A DNA stretch of 64,000 bases from Streptococcus sp. 'caviae' (GCF_001937065.1 NZ_MOWR01000003.1:179577-243576), one strand, 5' to 3'. Counted from the stretch's first letter, positions 1 to 10,310 are shown. Notes: a model not told the origin generated them from the letters alone. Numbers and translations are program-made.

Positions 1-101
1 ATGACATTGCCGGCAGCTTGATCCATCCGCTGCTAAAGCAATCGATTGCCGATTTACTGCAACGAGTGGATAAGTCGGGAGTGAAACCTCTCAAAAACTG
101 A
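1..101 (+). CDS. folK: 3' end of folK (6-hydroxymethyl-dihydropterin pyrophosphokinase), partial
   Basis: An open frame enters from the left edge and ends at TGA 99-101, giving about 32 residues (ending ...RVDKSGVKPLKN). The fragment contains a LIHPLLKQSI stretch, which resembles the tail of streptococcal FolK, where an EIAP-x-LIHP-like segment is followed by a short helix. The call rests mainly on synteny: in streptococci the folate genes end with folK directly before murB. The fragment is too short for a domain-level assignment, so another small folate-pathway protein cannot be excluded. Confidence 0.5.
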   Translation, partial: DIAGSLIHPLLKQSIADLLQRVDKSGVKPLKN

Positions 102-206
102 TTCTTTGCTGTCAGATTTTTCTCTTCACATTTAGTTCTGCTAAAGAGAGTGGATAATGATGACTTAAAAATCATGTCTTCTGTCGTCAAAGTAAATAAA
201 ATTTGA

Positions 207-239
207 TATAATAAAATCGGTTTGATTACCGATTTTTTT
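207..239 (+). promoter_or_regulatory. -10 box abutting a terminator-like hairpin before murB
   Basis: TATAAT lies at 207-212. It is followed immediately by an 8-bp stem AAAATCGG (213-220) / CCGATTTT (229-236) with a T-run to 239. The hairpin reads as an intrinsic terminator for the folate operon. The -10 box abutting it could start murB-potABCD transcription, but no good -35 is visible (TCGTCA at 184-189 is weak). Confidence 0.5.
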
Positions 240-269
240 AGTATTGAACAGTATAGAATTGAGATTACC

Positions 270-1187
270 ATGTTAAAAGAAATAAAAACAAGCTTAGAAG
301 GTATTGATATCCGTTTTAACGAACCTCTGAAAAAATACACCTATACCAAGGTTGGCGGCCCGGCTGATTTTCTTGCCTTTCCGCGCAATCGCTATGAACT
401 GGCAAGAATCGTTAAGTTTGCCAACAAGCACAATCTGCCCTGGATGGTTTTAGGCAATGCCAGCAACTTGATTGTCCGTGACGGCGGAATCCGGGGATTT
501 GTCATTATGTTTGACAAGCTCAATAGTGTTACGGTTGACGGCTATGTTATCGAAGCGGAAGCCGGCTCTAATTTAATTGAAACAACCAAGGTTGCTCAAT
601 ACCACAGTCTGACAGGTTTTGAGTTTGCCTGCGGTATTCCGGGCAGTGTCGGAGGAGCCGTCTTTATGAATGCGGGGGCTTACGGAGGCGAGATTTCTCA
701 TATTTTAATTTCTGCGCAGGTTTTGACTAGAGATGGGGAAATCAAGACGGTTGAAGCACGTGATATGCGTTTTGGCTACCGCAGATCGGCCTTTCAGGAC
801 AATAAAGAAGTTGTGATTTCAGCCAAATTTTCTCTCAAACCTGGCGACTACACCGTTATCAGTCAGGAAATGCGGCGTCTCAATCACCTGCGAGCCCTGA
901 AACAGCCCTTGGAACACCCGTCCTGCGGCTCTGTTTTCAAGCGCCCTATGGGACATTTTGCAGGCCAGCTCATCATGGAAGCTCATCTCATGGGACATCG
1001 GATTGGCGGTGTGGAAGTCAGCAAGAAACATGCCGGATTCATGGTTAATATTGACAATGGAACCGCTAAAAATTATGAAGATTTAATTGCGGATGTCATC
1101 CGCAGAGTTAAAGAACATTCTGGGGTCACTTTGGAACCGGAAGTTCGCATTATCGGTGAAAAAGAGATACAAGCGGAGGACGCGTAA
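270..1187 (+). CDS. murB: UDP-N-acetylenolpyruvoylglucosamine reductase MurB
   Basis: MurB is the FAD- and NADPH-dependent cytoplasmic reductase that converts UDP-GlcNAc-enolpyruvate to UDP-MurNAc in peptidoglycan synthesis. The N-terminal half shows the FAD-binding signature (KVGGPADF, then [10 protein letters not shown]). [21 protein letters not shown] segment and the C-terminal motif [10 protein letters not shown], which carries the catalytic region of type II MurB, follow. I place the start at the ATG at 270 ([11 protein letters not shown]). A frame opening at 222 would begin inside the upstream hairpin. The Shine-Dalgarno is weak. The next gene, potA, begins 3 bases after the stop, so murB is co-transcribed with the polyamine transporter, as is common in streptococci. 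Confidence 0.93.
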   Translation: MLKEIKTSLEGIDIRFNEPLKKYTYTKVGGPADFLAFPRNRYELARIVKFANKHNLPWMVLGNASNLIVRDGGIRGFVIMFDKLNSVTVDGYVIEAEAGSNLIETTKVAQYHSLTGFEFACGIPGSVGGAVFMNAGAYGGEISHILISAQVLTRDGEIKTVEARDMRFGYRRSAFQDNKEVVISAKFSLKPGDYTVISQEMRRLNHLRALKQPLEHPSCGSVFKRPMGHFAGQLIMEAHLMGHRIGGVEVSKKHAGFMVNIDNGTAKNYEDLIADVIRRVKEHSGVTLEPEVRIIGEKEIQAEDA

Positions 1188-1190
1188 GCA

Positions 1191-2345
1191 TTGACTAATC
1201 CAATCATTGCCTTTAAAAATGTTTCGAAAGTCTTTGAGGACAATGGTACTGTTGTTTTAAAAGATATTAATTTTGAACTGGAAGAAGGAAAGTTTTATAC
1301 GCTTCTTGGGGCCTCAGGTTCAGGAAAATCAACCATCCTAAATCTTATCGCAGGCTTATTGGAAGTCAGCAGCGGTGATATTTTTCTTGACGGCAAAAGA
1401 ATCAATGACCTGCCTATCAACAAGCGTGATGTTCATACGGTTTTCCAGTCCTATGCCCTCTTTCCTCATATGACTGTTTTTGAAAATGTTGCTTTTCCGC
1501 TCAAACTGCAAAAAATAGCTAAAAAAGAAATTGAGAGCCGGGTAGCAGAAGTGCTGAAAATGGTCCGTTTGGCCGGCTTTGAGAAACGTGCAATTCAAAA
1601 ATTATCAGGCGGCCAGAGGCAGCGCGTGGCTATCGCCCGTGCCATTATCAATCAGCCCAAGGTTGTTTTGCTGGATGAGCCGCTGTCAGCGCTGGATCTA
1701 AAACTGCGGACCGAAATGCAGTATGAACTGCGGGAATTGCAGCAACGGCTGGGAATCACCTTTGTTTTTGTTACTCATGATCAGGAAGAAGCTCTGGCTA
1801 TGAGCGATTGGATCTTTGTCATGAATGACGGTGAAATTGTCCAGTCCGGTACTCCGGTTGATATTTACGATGAGCCCATCAATCATTTTGTAGCAACATT
1901 TATTGGTGAATCCAATATTTTGCCGGCAACCATGATTGAAGATTACTTGGTAGAATTCAACGGCCGGCAGTTTGAAGCAGTTGATGGCGGTATGCGTCCC
2001 AACGAACCTGTCGAGGTGGTTATCCGGCCGGAAGATCTGCAAATCACGCTGCCTGAGGAAGGCAAGCTGCAGGTTAAAGTAGACACGCAGCTTTTTCGCG
2101 GTGTCCACTATGAAATCATTGCCTATGATGAGCTTGGCAATGAGTGGATGATTCATTCGACCCGCAAGGCTATTGAAGGTGAGATCATCGGACTGGACTT
2201 CAGGCCTGAAGACATTCATATTATGCGCCTCAATGAGACTGAAGAAGAGTTTGATGCCCGCCTTGAAGAATACGCGGAAACCCAAGAGCACGAAGATGGC
2301 CTGATCAATGCTATAGAGGAGGAGCGCCATGAAGAAAAAGTTTAA
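1191..2345 (+). CDS. potA: Spermidine/putrescine ABC transporter ATPase PotA
   Basis: This is the ATP-hydrolysing subunit of the PotABCD polyamine importer, on the cytoplasmic face of the membrane. Walker [10 protein letters not shown] is at about residues 40-48, the ABC signature [12 protein letters not shown] near 142, and Walker [13 protein letters not shown] near 165. A C-terminal TOBE-like region follows from about 240. The length of 384 aa fits PotA. The start is a TTG at 1191, with GGAGG lying inside the end of murB. It overlaps potB by 17 bases, implying translational coupling. The acidic tail after residue 340, rich in Glu, is typical of streptococcal PotA. Confidence 0.95.
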   Translation: MTNPIIAFKNVSKVFEDNGTVVLKDINFELEEGKFYTLLGASGSGKSTILNLIAGLLEVSSGDIFLDGKRINDLPINKRDVHTVFQSYALFPHMTVFENVAFPLKLQKIAKKEIESRVAEVLKMVRLAGFEKRAIQKLSGGQRQRVAIARAIINQPKVVLLDEPLSALDLKLRTEMQYELRELQQRLGITFVFVTHDQEEALAMSDWIFVMNDGEIVQSGTPVDIYDEPINHFVATFIGESNILPATMIEDYLVEFNGRQFEAVDGGMRPNEPVEVVIRPEDLQITLPEEGKLQVKVDTQLFRGVHYEIIAYDELGNEWMIHSTRKAIEGEIIGLDFRPEDIHIMRLNETEEEFDARLEEYAETQEHEDGLINAIEEERHEEKV

Positions 2346-3123
2346 TGCCTTTTCTCTCCCCTATCTTCTTTGGATAGGCCTTTTTGTTTTAGCACCGGTT
2401 GCTCTTATTCTGTATAAATCTTTTTTTGACATTGAAGGACACCTGACACTGGGGAACTACCAAACTTTTTTTGCCAGCTGGACTTATCTGCGAATGAGTC
2501 TCAATTCTATTTTATATGCTGCTATTATCACACTGGTGACACTGCTGATTGCCTATCCGGCTGCCTTGATTCTGACGCGGCTCAAGCAAAAACAGCTCTG
2601 GCTGATGTTGGTTATTTTGCCGACTTGGGTCAATCTCCTGCTTAAAGCCTATGCCTTTATGGGCATCTTTGGCCGTCAGGGCGGTGTCAACAGCTTTCTG
2701 CAATTTATGGGTCTTGCGCCCAAGCAGATTCTTTTTACGGATTTTTCCTTTATTTTTGTGGCTTCTTATATTGAAATTCCCTTTATGATTCTGCCGATTT
2801 TCAATGCGCTGGATGATATTGATTCCAATTTGATCCATGCCAGCCGCGATTTAGGAGCAACCGATTGGCAAACCTTTGTCAAGGTCGTTTTTCCTCTGTC
2901 TCTAAACGGGGTCAGAAGCGGTGTTCAGTCTGTTTTTATTCCCAGTCTCAGCTTGTTTATGCTGACGCGGCTGATTGGCGGCAATCGTGTGATTACACTG
3001 GGGACGGCTATTGAACAGCATTTTTTGACAACGCAGAACTGGGGAATGGGTTCAACCATTGGAGTGGTTTTAATTCTAACCATGCTTCTTATCATGTGGG
3101 CGACAAAGGAGAGAAATAAATGA
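2329..3123 (+). CDS. potB: Spermidine/putrescine ABC transporter permease PotB
   Basis: PotB is one of the two membrane-spanning subunits of the polyamine importer. About six hydrophobic segments are visible. The EAA-like loop that contacts PotA lies in [22 protein letters not shown], at about residues 170-192. The Shine-Dalgarno GAGGAG lies inside the end of potA. The ATG of potC overlaps its stop codon (ATGA), showing tight coupling. The length of 264 aa is normal for the family. Confidence 0.94.
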   Translation: MKKKFNAFSLPYLLWIGLFVLAPVALILYKSFFDIEGHLTLGNYQTFFASWTYLRMSLNSILYAAIITLVTLLIAYPAALILTRLKQKQLWLMLVILPTWVNLLLKAYAFMGIFGRQGGVNSFLQFMGLAPKQILFTDFSFIFVASYIEIPFMILPIFNALDDIDSNLIHASRDLGATDWQTFVKVVFPLSLNGVRSGVQSVFIPSLSLFMLTRLIGGNRVITLGTAIEQHFLTTQNWGMGSTIGVVLILTMLLIMWATKERNK

Positions 3124-3896
3124 AAAAAATAGCTAATCTTTATTTAATCCTTGTCTTTTTAATCCTTTATATCCCTATTTTTTACCTGATCTTTTATTCC
3201 TTCAATCAGGCGGGAGACATGAATCACTTCACCGGTTTTACTCTGGAGCATTATGAGAGCATGTTTGGTGACAAACGGCTGATGCTGATTTTAGCCGAAA
3301 CCTTTCTTGTTGCTTTTTTAAGTTCTTTATTGGCAACGATTATCGGAACTTTTGGCGCCATCTTTATTTATCAAACAAAAAGAAAGGCTCAAAATGCTAT
3401 CCTGTCTGTCAACAATGTTCTTATGGTGGCTCCTGATGTTATGATTGGCGCTTCTTTTCTGATCCTTTTTACTTTTATTGGTTTTAAATTAGGCATGCTT
3501 TCGGTGCTTCTCAGCCACATTGCCTTTTCCATTCCTATCGTTGTTCTTATGGTGCTGCCGCGATTGAAAGAAATGAACGATGATATGGTCAATGCTGCCT
3601 ATGATTTGGGTGCCAGTCATTTTCAGATGTTAAAAGAAGTCATGCTGCCTTATCTGACGCCTAGTATCATTGCCGGCTATTTCATGGCTTTTACCTATTC
3701 TTTGGATGATTTTGCCGTTACCTTTTTTGTCACCGGAAATGGCTTTTCGACTCTTTCAGTGGAAATTTATTCTCGAGCCCGTCAAGGGATTTCTTTAGAA
3801 ATCAACGCTCTGTCTGCTGTCGTTTTTCTGTTCAGCATTCTGCTTGTGATCGGCTATTACTTTATTTCTCAGGATAAGGAGGAAAGACATGCATAA
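3120..3896 (+). CDS. potC: Spermidine/putrescine ABC transporter permease PotC
   Basis: PotC is the second permease of the polyamine importer. It has about six membrane segments and the EAA loop NAAYDLGASHFQMLKEVMLP near residues 158-177. The start ATG overlaps the potB stop by 4 bases, and the end overlaps potD by 8 bases with a GGAGG inside the potC tail. At 258 aa it is of normal length. Its function is inferred from order and motifs; polyamine specificity follows from the PotD neighbour. Confidence 0.94.
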   Translation: MKKIANLYLILVFLILYIPIFYLIFYSFNQAGDMNHFTGFTLEHYESMFGDKRLMLILAETFLVAFLSSLLATIIGTFGAIFIYQTKRKAQNAILSVNNVLMVAPDVMIGASFLILFTFIGFKLGMLSVLLSHIAFSIPIVVLMVLPRLKEMNDDMVNAAYDLGASHFQMLKEVMLPYLTPSIIAGYFMAFTYSLDDFAVTFFVTGNGFSTLSVEIYSRARQGISLEINALSAVVFLFSILLVIGYYFISQDKEERHA

Positions 3897-4962
3897 ACTT
3901 TACTCTTTTATGGGGGGTGTCTTGGCTATTGTTCTCGTTTTGGCCGGTCTGGTTTTTTACATGAGCAGGCAGGCAAGCGGCAGCGGCAAGTCTGATAAGC
4001 TGGTTATCTATAATTGGGGTGACTACATTGATCCTGAGCTTTTGACAAAATTCACCAAGGAAACCGGCATCCAGATTCAATATGAGACCTTTGATTCCAA
4101 TGAAGCCATGTACACTAAAATCAAGCAGGGCGGTACAACCTATGATATCGCTGTTCCCAGCGATTACATGATTAGTAAGATGAGAGCTGAACGGCTTTTG
4201 GTCAAACTTGATCAATCGCAAATCAAAGGCTGGAATAATCTTGACCGGCAATTTCTTGGAAAAAGCTTCGATCCGTCAAATGCCTATTCGATCCCTTATT
4301 TCTGGGGAACAGTGGGAATTGTTTACAACAGCAAGATGCTGACTGAGGCGCCCAAGCACTGGAGTGACCTTTGGAATAAAGACTATGCCAACAGTATCAT
4401 GCTGGTTGACGGTGCCCGCGAGGTCATCGGATTTGGTCTGAACAGTCTTGGCTACAGTTTAAACACTAAAAATTCCGCAGAGCTAAAAAAAGCTGAAAAC
4501 AGGCTGAACCAATTAACACCCAACATCAAGGCTATTGTCGGCGATGAAATGAAAGGGTATTTAATCAGGGGTGATGCCGCTTTGGGAGTGACTTTTTCCG
4601 GTGAAGCCAGCGAAATGCTGGATGCTAATGAGGATTTACGCTATCTTGTTCCCAGTGAAGGGTCAAATCTTTGGTTTGATAATCTGGTGATTCCTAAAAC
4701 GGTAAAACACAAAAAAGAAGCCTATGCATTTATTAATTTCATGCTAAAACCGCAAAATGCTGCTCAAAACGCCAGCTATATCGGCTATGCGACACCAAAT
4801 GCCAAGGCCAAAGAGCTGCTGCCGGCTGATATCAAAAACAATAAGGCTTTTTACCCCGATGCTAAAACGGTCAGCCGTTTGGAAGTCTATGATAATCTCG
4901 GTAAAAAATGGCTGGGTGTCTATAATGATCTCTATCTGCAGTTTAAAATGTACCGTAAGTAG
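3889..4962 (+). CDS. potD: Spermidine/putrescine-binding protein PotD
   Basis: PotD is the extracellular substrate-binding subunit that delivers polyamines to PotBC. An N-terminal hydrophobic segment (about residues 8-24) is followed by the mature-domain start VIYNWGDYIDPELL, highly typical of PotD. Later motifs are TFDSNEAMYTKIKQGGTTYD and IPYFWGTVGIVYN. No lipobox cysteine is present after the hydrophobic segment, so the protein is probably held by an uncleaved N-terminal anchor or cleaved as an ordinary signal peptide. The S. pneumoniae homologue, as I recall it, looks the same. It is the last gene of the murB-potABCD run, and the 235 bases that follow hold no gene I can support. Confidence 0.94.
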   Translation: MHKLYSFMGGVLAIVLVLAGLVFYMSRQASGSGKSDKLVIYNWGDYIDPELLTKFTKETGIQIQYETFDSNEAMYTKIKQGGTTYDIAVPSDYMISKMRAERLLVKLDQSQIKGWNNLDRQFLGKSFDPSNAYSIPYFWGTVGIVYNSKMLTEAPKHWSDLWNKDYANSIMLVDGAREVIGFGLNSLGYSLNTKNSAELKKAENRLNQLTPNIKAIVGDEMKGYLIRGDAALGVTFSGEASEMLDANEDLRYLVPSEGSNLWFDNLVIPKTVKHKKEAYAFINFMLKPQNAAQNASYIGYATPNAKAKELLPADIKNNKAFYPDAKTVSRLEVYDNLGKKWLGVYNDLYLQFKMYRK

Positions 4963-5197
4963 TTAGAAGCAGGAAAAAGTTCAAACATTTTAAGTTTTGG
5001 CTTGTTTTTACAGGCATTCTACTGTCAGCTGTTTCCCGCTTGTCCTCAAGGTCAGCTGCTGCATTAAGAGTTTATTCTAGATATAAAGAACGGATGAGTT
5101 TTTGCTTAGGCTCATGAGACGGAAGTCTTTACTTTTTGTCATTTGATTTGATATGATATAAAAGAGTGCTCGTTTATGAAGGGCTGAGGAAAATATT

Positions 5198-6034
5198 ATG
5201 AAAATTGATAAAGTATTTAATAATAATGTTGTTCAGGTTCTGGGTGATAAGGATGAAGAGATTATTGTGATGGGAAAAGGGCTGGGCTTTCAAAAAAAGC
5301 CTGGCGATGAAGTCGATCAAGCATTAATCGAAAAACGCTTTATCTTGCAAGATACGGATATGGCAGGTGAATTATCACGTGTCTATGTCGATCTTGACAG
5401 CGATGAGATCAAGCTGGTTCTTGACATTATCCATCACGGACAGGACGTTTTAGAGCAAACCTTTGATATTTCACTGTATATTGCTTTGGCTGATCACCTG
5501 CACTATACGATTGAGCGGACAAAAGAAGGCCTGAGCCTGCAAAATCCGCTGTCTTGGGAAGTCAGAAAGTTTTACCCCCGAGAATTCCAGCTGGGCAGAG
5601 AGGCCATCAAGTATATCAAGGACAAACTGGGTGTAGAGCTGGCTGATGATGAAGCAGCTTCGATTGCTCTGCATTTTATTAATGCGCAAAAAGACGGCGG
5701 TTTGCTGGAGAAAAATCGCTTAATTTCCAAGATTGTTATCGATATTTTGGAAATTGTCCGCCTGCATTTTGGTCAAATCACAGATGAAGAATCTGTCAGT
5801 TATAATCGCTTTGTCACCCATGTTCAGTATTTTGCTCAGCGTGTTGCAAACGGTCTTGTTCAGGGAAAAAATGATGCTTTCCTTTATGAGCAGGTTAAGG
5901 ACAACTACCCGCAGGCTTTTGCCTGTACCGAAAAAATTAAATCCTATGTTGTGTCCGGCTATGATTTTCCCATGAGCAGGGATGAGCAGGTTTATCTCAC
6001 CATTCATATCCAGCGCCTAGAAGCCAGCCAGTAG
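5198..6034 (+). CDS. licT: BglG-family transcription antiterminator LicT
   Basis: LicT is an RNA-binding antiterminator. When released by the beta-glucoside PTS and phosphorylated by HPr it binds a ribonucleic antiterminator (RAT) hairpin and prevents termination. The N-terminal co-antiterminator RNA-binding domain spans about residues 1-55 (MKIDKVFNNNVVQV...GKGLGF). Two PRD domains follow, with histidines in LADHLHYTIER (PRD1) and in HVQYFAQRV and IHIQRLE (PRD2). At 278 aa the length matches the family. The start has a GAGGAAA Shine-Dalgarno. The gene lies directly upstream of its expected target, a RAT at 6108-6136 before bglP. A compact terminator overlaps its stop codon. Confidence 0.93.
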   Translation: MKIDKVFNNNVVQVLGDKDEEIIVMGKGLGFQKKPGDEVDQALIEKRFILQDTDMAGELSRVYVDLDSDEIKLVLDIIHHGQDVLEQTFDISLYIALADHLHYTIERTKEGLSLQNPLSWEVRKFYPREFQLGREAIKYIKDKLGVELADDEAASIALHFINAQKDGGLLEKNRLISKIVIDILEIVRLHFGQITDEESVSYNRFVTHVQYFAQRVANGLVQGKNDAFLYEQVKDNYPQAFACTEKIKSYVVSGYDFPMSRDEQVYLTIHIQRLEASQ

Positions 6035-6046
6035 GGCTGGGTTTTT
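6024..6046 (+). terminator. Intrinsic terminator overlapping the licT stop codon
   Basis: The stem CCAGCC (6024-6029) / GGCTGG (6035-6040) has the licT TAG in its loop and is followed by GTTTTT. This is an unusually compact arrangement. Confidence 0.7.
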
Positions 6047-6058
6047 AAAATATTTTTG

Positions 6059-6095
6059 TAAAAGCGCTTGCAAAATGAAATTGATATGTTATAAT
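6059..6095 (+). promoter_or_regulatory. bglP promoter overlapped by a catabolite-response element
   Basis: TTGCAA (6068-6073), a 16-nt spacer and an extended -10 TGTTATAAT (TATAAT at 6090-6095) form a good promoter. The cre-like AAGCGCTTGCAA (6062-6073) overlaps the -35. CcpA binding here would block initiation when a preferred sugar is present. Confidence 0.75.
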
Positions 6096-6107
6096 AATAC
6101 TCATAAA

Positions 6108-6136
6108 GGATTGTTACTGATTAAGCAGGCAAAACC
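6108..6136 (+). promoter_or_regulatory. LicT-type RAT antiterminator sequence
   Basis: The 29-nt sequence begins GGATTGTTACTGATT and ends AGCAGGCAAAACC. It is nearly identical to the B. subtilis bglP RAT bound by LicT. Its 3' end overlaps the 5' arm of the following terminator, so the two structures are mutually exclusive. Confidence 0.9.
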
Positions 6137-6208
6137 TAGATAAATACGAATTGATTGCAAAGAGTGTGTGTCTTTGTTCAGTCATTTGGTATTTGTTTAG
6201 GTTTTTTT
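6130..6208 (+). terminator. LicT-controlled terminator in the bglP leader
   Basis: The 5' arm AACCTAGATAAATAC (6133-6147) pairs with the 3' arm GTATTTGTTTAGGTT (6189-6203), allowing G-U pairs, and a T-run follows. The 5' arm begins inside the RAT, giving the standard termination/antitermination switch. Confidence 0.8.
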
Positions 6209-6237
6209 GCGTGTGAGATGGTAATCATTCTAAAAAT

Positions 6238-6460
6238 AACTGAGCACGCCTACGACTCTTTGGAAAAAGATAACCATTTCCTAGATGCAAACATCTTCGT
6301 CATGGTTCCTATTTTCCTATGAGTCGCTTAACGGCTTAGCATCTTATTTAACTGAGCACGCCTACGACTCTTTGGAAAAAGATAACCATTTCCTAGATGC
6401 AAACATCTTCGTCATGGTTCCTATTTTCCTATGAGTCGCTTATAACGGCTTAGCATCTTA
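6238..6460 (+). repeat. Tandem pair of hairpin repeats, period 112 bp, in the bglP leader
   Basis: Copy 1 (6238-6346) and copy 2 (6350-6460) are identical except for a TA insertion and flanking bases. Each folds into a long nested hairpin. In copy 1, CGACTC (6253-6258) pairs with GAGTCG (6321-6326), GGAAAA (6262-6267) with TTTTCC (6312-6317), AACCAT (6272-6277) with ATGGTT (6302-6307), and AGATG (6283-6287) with CATCT (6292-6296) around a CAAA loop. The pair lies between the LicT terminator and the bglP ribosome-binding site and fills most of the 441-bp gap between licT and bglP. I do not recognise the family. Confidence 0.85.
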
Positions 6461-6463
6461 TGA

Positions 6464-8410
<1,947 letters not shown>

Positions 8411-8422
8411 CACTCCATAATT

Positions 8423-8456
8423 ATAAGATCGGAAAAAACATTCCGGTCTTATTTTT
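8423..8456 (+). terminator. Intrinsic terminator after bglP
   Basis: The stem ATAAGATCGGAA / TTCCGGTCTTAT (arms 8423-8434 and 8441-8452, one G-T pair) is followed by a T-rich run. It separates bglP from the esterase gene, which therefore probably has its own promoter. Confidence 0.8.
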
Positions 8457-8558
8457 ATTTGCTAAAGACAGGCTGACAAATTCAGCTGCTGTTTTTGCGA
8501 ATTAGCAGTAAATGATATTAAAATACGAAAGAATAATATTATCCTACTGAAAATAACC

Positions 8559-8674
8559 GAAGCGCTTGAAAGCGCAGTTTTGCTCTGCTAAGATGAAATC
8601 AGAGATTTTTGAGAAAGGAGGAGATTTTTATGCTTGGATGAAGAGTAGTACAAAACAAAATGAAAGCGTTTTAA
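8559..8674 (+). promoter_or_regulatory. Two cre-like sites upstream of the esterase gene
   Basis: GAAGCGCTTGAAAGCGCA (8559-8576) contains the AAGCGCTT core and an overlapping GAAAGCGC. A second site, TGAAAGCGTTTTAA (8661-8674), differs from the cre consensus TGWAANCGNTNWCA at one position. They suggest CcpA control of the esterase, as for bglP. Confidence 0.55.
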
Positions 8675-8682
8675 TTGTGTGA
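8630..8682 (+). other. Two overlapping mini-ORFs before the esterase gene
   Basis: A strong GAAAGGAGG Shine-Dalgarno (8613-8621) precedes ATG-CTT-GGA-TGA (8630-8641), a 3-codon frame. Its end overlaps (ATGA) a second 14-codon frame, MKSSTKQNESVLIV, at 8638-8682, which stops 9 bases before the esterase ATG. The best ribosome-binding site in the region thus serves a minimal frame and not the long gene. It could be a translated leader, a remnant of a deleted gene such as the bglB known in S. mutans, or chance. Confidence 0.35.
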
Positions 8683-8691
8683 GGGATTATT

Positions 8692-10197
8692 ATGAAAAAA
8701 GAAGTGAAAAAATTACTTGTTTTGGGAGCCTTGAGCTTTGCTGTTATGTCAGCAGATCGTGCTTTGGCATCTGATTCAGACAATCAGATTAATGATCTTA
8801 AAATCATTGTTAAGGGCTATGAGTTTGGCCCTGCAGTCCCTAAATTGCTTGTGAAGTTAGATCAAAAAGTTTCAAAGGTATCGTCTAAGGGGCTCAAGGT
8901 TCAGACTGCAGGTGTCAAACGCCAGGTTGAGAAGGTCTATTTGTCTGATAAAGCCGGCAATAAGAGCAAGGCTAAAGAGAGCCGCTATTTAACGATTCAA
9001 ATGCCTGTCACCTATGACGTTGATGATGCTGATAAAAATGCATCGCCCTTTGTCTATAATATGGAAGTGTTTCACAATCAGTGGGTTAAGTCCTACCCTG
9101 TATCTATCAAGGGTTTGACTGTCAGCCAAAAGAAAAAATCCGCTCGTTTAGCTATTAGCAGCGATGCTGTCAACAAGCGGATTTCTCCGGACTCAGATGT
9201 TTTTAAGAATCGAGGAGAGTTTTCGAAAAATTATACTAATCCCTTAACCAAAAAGGACGAAAAGATCAGCCTAAAATATGCGGCTTATGAGCCCAAAAAC
9301 TTGAAATCAGATCAGAAAAATCCTCTAATTATCTGGCTGCACGGTCAGGGAGAAGGCGGAACAGATCAAGATGTTACGCTGCTCGGCAATGAAGTGACAG
9401 CTCTTGCTAAAAAGAAAGTCCAAAATCATTTTACAGCAGGAAGCCAAACAGGAGCTTACGTTTTAACGGTACAAACGCCGACTTATTGGATGGATGAAGG
9501 GGACGGCACTAATGGTTCGGGCTCTGGGGTATCACGTTATACCCAAGCGCTGATGGACGCCATCAAGCAATATGTAGCTGATAATGAAGATGTAGATACT
9601 GATCGTATCTATTTGGCCGGCTGCTCTAACGGAGGCTACATGACGATCAATATGGCCCTGCACTATCCTCATTATTTTGCTGCCCTGGTTCCTCAGGCAG
9701 CAGCCTATTCTTACTATGAACATGAAAGAAATGCTGACGGAACTTATAAAATGGTAGAAGACAAGAGCAGTATTTCTGGTAAATCAGCTGTTCGTACAGA
9801 TAAGGTTTGGTTTGACAGTCAAAAAGTGAAAACATTAAAGAACATCCCTATTTGGTTTGTTCATTCAGCAGCAGATAAGGTTGTCAACCCTAAAAACTAC
9901 TCCCTGCCGATTTACAAGTCTCTGATTGACAGCGGCGCTAAGAACAAATGGTTCTCATATTATAAAAACGTACAAGGCCTTGATATGAAAGATACTGTCT
10001 ATAACGGCCATTGGTCTTGGACATACTTCTTTAACGATCAAGTATCAGGCGTTCAAAAACCATCAGCTATCAAAAAAGCCTCAAAATTATCAGGATTCAA
10101 GGCCAGCAATAAGACCAAAGGCGGCTCTGCCACCGTCAAACTAGGCAAGAAATCCTACACCAATGTTTTTGACTGGCTGAATGATCAAAAGAAATAA
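8692..10197 (+). CDS. Secreted EstA-type alpha/beta-hydrolase esterase
   Basis: This is a predicted exported carboxyl-ester hydrolase. A signal peptide (KKEVKKLLVLGALSFAVMS...ALAS) occupies about residues 1-27. An N-terminal domain (about 30-165) reads like the EstA Ig-like domain (KIIVKGYEFGPAVPKLLVKL). The hydrolase domain carries an oxyanion segment IIWLHGQGEGG, nucleophile Ser312 in AGCSNGG, Asp395 in HSAADKVV and His440 in YNGHWSW, a complete apparent triad. The Gly-Cys-Ser-Asn-Gly nucleophile elbow fits GxSxG. No wall anchor is visible. The substrate is unknown; acetylated or feruloylated plant glycosides would fit the beta-glucoside neighbours, but that is inference. It occupies the position where I remember bglB in S. 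mutans. Confidence 0.8.
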   Translation: MKKEVKKLLVLGALSFAVMSADRALASDSDNQINDLKIIVKGYEFGPAVPKLLVKLDQKVSKVSSKGLKVQTAGVKRQVEKVYLSDKAGNKSKAKESRYLTIQMPVTYDVDDADKNASPFVYNMEVFHNQWVKSYPVSIKGLTVSQKKKSARLAISSDAVNKRISPDSDVFKNRGEFSKNYTNPLTKKDEKISLKYAAYEPKNLKSDQKNPLIIWLHGQGEGGTDQDVTLLGNEVTALAKKKVQNHFTAGSQTGAYVLTVQTPTYWMDEGDGTNGSGSGVSRYTQALMDAIKQYVADNEDVDTDRIYLAGCSNGGYMTINMALHYPHYFAALVPQAAAYSYYEHERNADGTYKMVEDKSSISGKSAVRTDKVWFDSQKVKTLKNIPIWFVHSAADKVVNPKNYSLPIYKSLIDSGAKNKWFSYYKNVQGLDMKDTVYNGHWSWTYFFNDQVSGVQKPSAIKKASKLSGFKASNKTKGGSATVKLGKKSYTNVFDWLNDQKK

Positions 10198-10222
10198 AAG
10201 CAGTGTTATAAACAAGTACCAT

Positions 10223-10275
10223 AAAAACGAACAAGTCAGTTTATTGGGATTCTCCCAAGCAGCTTGTTCGTTTTT
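10223..10275. terminator. Bidirectional terminator between the esterase and bglC
   Basis: The arms AAAAACGAACAAG (10223-10235) and CTTGTTCGTTTTT (10263-10275) are perfect complements. A nested TTGGGA/TCCCAA stem lies inside. T-runs in both directions suit the two convergent genes. Confidence 0.9.
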
Positions 10276-10310
10276 AGCTATACTATTGCGGCCGAATGGT
10301 TTTGCCAAGT

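Noticed and set aside
1698..2330. 210-codon minus-strand open frame opposite potA
   Set aside because: It lies wholly antisense to a conserved gene, has no ribosome-binding site or recognisable domain, and is explained by codon bias of potA.
6238..6460. CRISPR-like array
   Set aside because: There are only two units of about 110 bp with almost no spacer between them, and no cas genes.
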